NCBI GenBank assembly: GCA_018399515.1
Contig: JAGYOB010000120.1
Location: 1-7,134 of the forward strand
DNA: 7,134 nucleotides
Direction: 5' to 3'
From: Candidatus Nanopelagicales bacterium
GTDB taxonomy: Bacteria > Actinomycetota > Actinomycetes > S36-B12
The notes beneath the pieces were generated by a model. The model was not told where the DNA came from and did no database searches. It saw nothing but the letters and a program-made list of their open reading frames with translations. Shown here piece after piece: positions 5,208 to 7,134 of this stretch. Position 1 is the stretch's first letter, and each line of letters opens with the position of its first letter. The position numbers and the translations under genes are program-made.

Positions 5208-6589
5208 TGAGCAACGATCCGATCGCGATGCGCATCGCCCAGTGGGCGAATGCGGTGACCTGGGGGGACGTTCCCGAGAACGTCAAAGAACGCGCGGCGC
5301 TGCACGTCCTGGACTGCGTCGGCCTGTCCTTCGCGTCGCTGCGCGACGACTTCGCTCGGCTGGCCGCAGAGGCGACCGCAGGAGAAGGCTCAGCCAGCGT
5401 TATCGGTATGCCCCAGCGCCTGCCCATCGCGGATGCTGCGCTGCTCAACGGCATCCTGGTGCACGGTCTGGATTATGACGACACGCATCCGTCGGGCGTC
5501 ATCCACGCCTCGGCTTCGGCGCTGCCGACGGCGATGGCCATCGCTGAGCGCGATCGCCTGTCGGGCGCCGATCTGCTGCTGGGCTATCTCATCGCTGTCG
5601 AAGTCTCCGCACGCGTCGGCGCCGGAGCCAACAGCGGCTTCCACGCCCGAGGCTTCCACCCGACCGGCCTCGTCGGTGCCTTCGGATCGGCAGTCGCGGC
5701 GGCCCGTCTCAGTGGTCTGGACAGCGCTGGTATCGCTGCAGCGCAGGGGATCGCAGGTAGCCTCGCGGCCGGTTCACTGCAGTTCCTGGACACCGGTGCC
5801 TGGACCAAGCGCATGCACCCCGGCTGGGCGGCCAGCACCGCGTTGGCCGCAACACGGTTCGCAGCAGTCGGTTGGGAATCCCCACCGGATGTCTACGAAG
5901 GTCGGTTCGGCCTGTACGCCGCCCACGTGCCTGAAGGTCACGCGATCGACGCTGACGCTGCTGCCCGCGGACTCGGTGAGGACTGGGAACTGCTCCGGGT
6001 CGCGATCAAGCCGTTCCCGGCCTGCCACTTCACTCACGCGTTCGCCGATGCCACCATCGCGCTGGTCACCGAGAACGATCTGCGCGGCGACGATATCGCG
6101 CAGGTGCTGTGTTTGGTTCCCGAGCCGATCATCCCCGTCGTGTGCGAACCGGCGGACGTCAAACTCACTCCGCGTTCAGACTATGACGCGAAGTTCTCGC
6201 TGCCTTTCGTCGTGGGCACATCGGCGACGAAGCGCCGCTTCTCCCTCGCGGAGTTGCTTCCTGAGGGCCTGGAGGATCCCGCGAGTCTCGCGGTGGCATC
6301 GAGGGTGCGCTACGAAGTCGATCCGTCCAGCACCTTCCCGAAGCACTTCTGCGGCGAGGTGGTGATCACCACCACGGACGGTCGCGAATTGCGTCACCGC
6401 GAGTCGATCAATCGGGGAGCCGACGAACGACCACTGTCCAAAGCCGACATCGAGGAGAAGTTCCTCGATAATGTCGAGCTCGTCGCGACCCGGGCCGTCG
6501 CCCAGCGGGTCCTTGAAAGCGTGCTCGGCCTAGCCGATGCCAAGGATGCGGCCGACGCCGTCAACGTCTGGCGCGGTCAGGACGACTGA
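5207..6589 (+). CDS. MmgE/PrpD-family lyase
   Basis: This 460-residue protein belongs to the family of 2-methylcitrate dehydratase (PrpD), MmgE and cis-aconitate decarboxylase (ACOD1/CadA), which dehydrate or decarboxylate small tricarboxylic-type acids without an iron-sulfur cluster. The signature NGILVHGLDYDDTHPSGVIH spans residues 81-100. Further blocks are GFHPTGLVGAFGSAVAAARLSG (149-170), GAWTKRMHPGWAAS (197-210) and VAIKPFPACHFTHAFADA (265-282). By recall of ACOD1, the equivalents of its active-site residues are a DD pair at 91-92, His100, His151, Lys201 and His274 or His277, so the active site seems intact. The length is normal for the family. It follows the dehydrogenase with a 1-bp overlap, and its stop codon directly abuts the GTG of the SelD-like gene. 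An acyl-CoA dehydrogenase beside MmgE/PrpD recalls the Bacillus mmg operon, but no citrate synthase-like gene is present here. Family assignment is firm; substrate is open. Confidence 0.92.
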   Translation: MSNDPIAMRIAQWANAVTWGDVPENVKERAALHVLDCVGLSFASLRDDFARLAAEATAGEGSASVIGMPQRLPIADAALLNGILVHGLDYDDTHPSGVIHASASALPTAMAIAERDRLSGADLLLGYLIAVEVSARVGAGANSGFHARGFHPTGLVGAFGSAVAAARLSGLDSAGIAAAQGIAGSLAAGSLQFLDTGAWTKRMHPGWAASTALAATRFAAVGWESPPDVYEGRFGLYAAHVPEGHAIDADAAARGLGEDWELLRVAIKPFPACHFTHAFADATIALVTENDLRGDDIAQVLCLVPEPIIPVVCEPADVKLTPRSDYDAKFSLPFVVGTSATKRRFSLAELLPEGLEDPASLAVASRVRYEVDPSSTFPKHFCGEVVITTTDGRELRHRESINRGADERPLSKADIEEKFLDNVELVATRAVAQRVLESVLGLADAKDAADAVNVWRGQDD

Positions 6590-7134
6590 GTGCGGTCGCC
6601 TCGGGAATGCGGCGGGTGCGCGGCCAAAGCCTCCCCTGAGGTCGTGGCCGAACTCCTGCATTCCCTGGAGGGAGCCGATGAGATGGTCGGCTCCCTCGTC
6701 GGGCGGGCCGATGCTGATGACGCTGCGGTCATGCGTCTTGATGACGACCGCGCTCTCATCACCACCCTCGATGCCTGCCCGCCGATGGTGGACGATCCAG
6801 AAACGTACGGGGCGATCGTGGCGGCGAATGCCATCGGCGATGTGCTCGCGATGGGAGGGCAAGTCGTTTCGGCCCTCGCGATCTTGGCTATTCCGCGGGG
6901 GATCGAGCCAGCCGTCGGTGCTGCGATTCTGCGAGGTGCGCGCAGCGTTGTCGAAGAATGTCACGGTGCCCTCGTCGGTGGCCACACGGTTCATGCCCCC
7001 GGGATCTTGTTCGGCCTTTCGGTCACCGGCCTGGTTCACCCCGAGCGCGTGTGGCGGACGAAAGGGGCGAGGGTCGGCGACCTGCTGGTGTTGAGTAGAC
7101 CGATCGGGGTGGGTGTGGCGGTCAGTCACGCAAC
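6590..7134 (+). CDS. SelD-like selenophosphate synthetase (AIR synthase superfamily), N-terminal part, runs off the window
   Basis: SelD converts selenide, ATP and water to selenophosphate, AMP and phosphate. GTG 6590 directly follows the previous stop (TGA 6587-6589, same frame), and the frame is open for 181 residues to the window edge, about half a SelD. Visible features are CGGCAAKASPE (7-17), with Cys10 and Lys13 aligned to E. coli Cys17 and Lys20; DADDAAVM (41-48), the metal-binding Asp block; TTLDACPPMVDDPETYG (58-74); AANAIGDVLAMGG (78-90); VGGHTVHAPGILFGLSVTG (129-147); and GDLLVLSRPIGVGV (163-176). The order and spacing fit SelD better than PurM, ThiL or HypE. The second Cys of the common CxC-K motif is Ala12, and only about 9 residues precede Cys10. 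CGGCxxK is the form I recall from SelD domains fused to NDH-like flavoproteins, but no such domain is present here. Only a weak AGGA (6578-6581) precedes the start, so translational coupling is likely. The role may be selenophosphate supply or another ATP-dependent phosphorylation. Confidence 0.85.
   Translation, partial: MRSPRECGGCAAKASPEVVAELLHSLEGADEMVGSLVGRADADDAAVMRLDDDRALITTLDACPPMVDDPETYGAIVAANAIGDVLAMGGQVVSALAILAIPRGIEPAVGAAILRGARSVVEECHGALVGGHTVHAPGILFGLSVTGLVHPERVWRTKGARVGDLLVLSRPIGVGVAVSHA
6668..6697 (+). repeat. Perfect 11-bp inverted repeat inside the SelD-like gene
   Basis: GAGGGAGCCGA at 6668-6678 and TCGGCTCCCTC at 6687-6697 are exact reverse complements around an 8-base loop (TGAGATGG). 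The stem lies 49-78 bases downstream of the Cys10 codon (TGC 6617-6619) and 79 bases past the upstream TGA. It may form a stable mRNA hairpin in the coding sequence. Function is unknown; see findings for why it is not called a SECIS. Confidence 0.6.

Noticed and set aside
5433..6365. Open plus-strand frame of 310 codons inside the MmgE/PrpD gene
   Set aside because: It is Arg/Ser/Pro-rich out-of-frame translation of a well supported gene, with no motif and no ribosome binding site.
6587..6697. UGA at 6587 plus the 6668-6697 hairpin as a selenocysteine insertion signal
   Set aside because: The hairpin is 79 bases past the UGA, too far for bacterial SECIS elements, and the UGA is not at a catalytic position; a normal stop followed by GTG explains it.
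6530..7129. Open minus-strand frame of 199 codons at the right end
   Set aside because: It lies opposite the SelD-like gene, which has clear motifs; no domain is recognised in the antisense product.

Overview
The window looks like chromosomal DNA of a high-GC Gram-positive bacterium, most likely an actinobacterium. The support is high GC at third codon positions, several GTG starts, AGGAGG-type ribosome binding sites, and a divergent acyl-CoA dehydrogenase that reads like the mycobacterial FadE25 type. The genus cannot be told from this sequence. I see no rRNA, tRNA, CRISPR array or complete mobile element.

Layout. Positions 22-1068 (minus strand) hold an acyl-CoA dehydrogenase gene that stops at the point where the C-terminal catalytic block should begin; positions 1 to about 52 do not continue the family sequence. 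A divergent intergenic region of about 165 bp (1069-1233) carries a perfect 14-bp palindrome overlapping a plausible promoter, a related partial site near the minus-strand start, and a second inverted repeat. From 1234 to beyond the right edge runs a tightly packed plus-strand operon of six genes: an isochorismatase-fold (N-carbamoylsarcosine amidase/maleamate amidase-like) cysteine hydrolase; a NadM-like nucleotidyltransferase; an archaeal-type (ApgM, alkaline-phosphatase-fold) phosphoglycerate mutase homologue; a second, unusual acyl-CoA dehydrogenase; an MmgE/PrpD-family lyase; and a SelD (selenophosphate synthetase)-like protein cut by the window edge. Gene junctions are a 7-bp gap, a 4-bp overlap, a 4-bp overlap, a 1-bp overlap and a 0-bp gap, so the genes are very probably co-transcribed and translationally coupled.

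How they may work together. No single textbook pathway contains this set. Each enzyme belongs to a central-metabolism family, but several deviate at key positions. The dehydrogenase has Gly where the usual catalytic Glu sits, the phosphoglycerate mutase homologue keeps its metal and nucleophile residues but has changed substrate-side motifs, and the SelD-like protein keeps the catalytic Cys/Lys but lacks the usual N-terminus. A nucleotidyltransferase beside an ApgM-type enzyme recalls, from memory, C-P natural product pathways such as phosphinothricin tripeptide. A SelD-like enzyme suggests selenophosphate or another ATP-dependent phosphoryl transfer. A dehydrogenase beside MmgE/PrpD suggests processing of a short carboxylic acid. 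My inference is a specialised biosynthetic or catabolic operon, possibly for a phosphorus- or selenium-containing small molecule. The product is unknown, and the deciding genes (for example pepM, selA/selB, transporters, the regulator) would lie outside this window.
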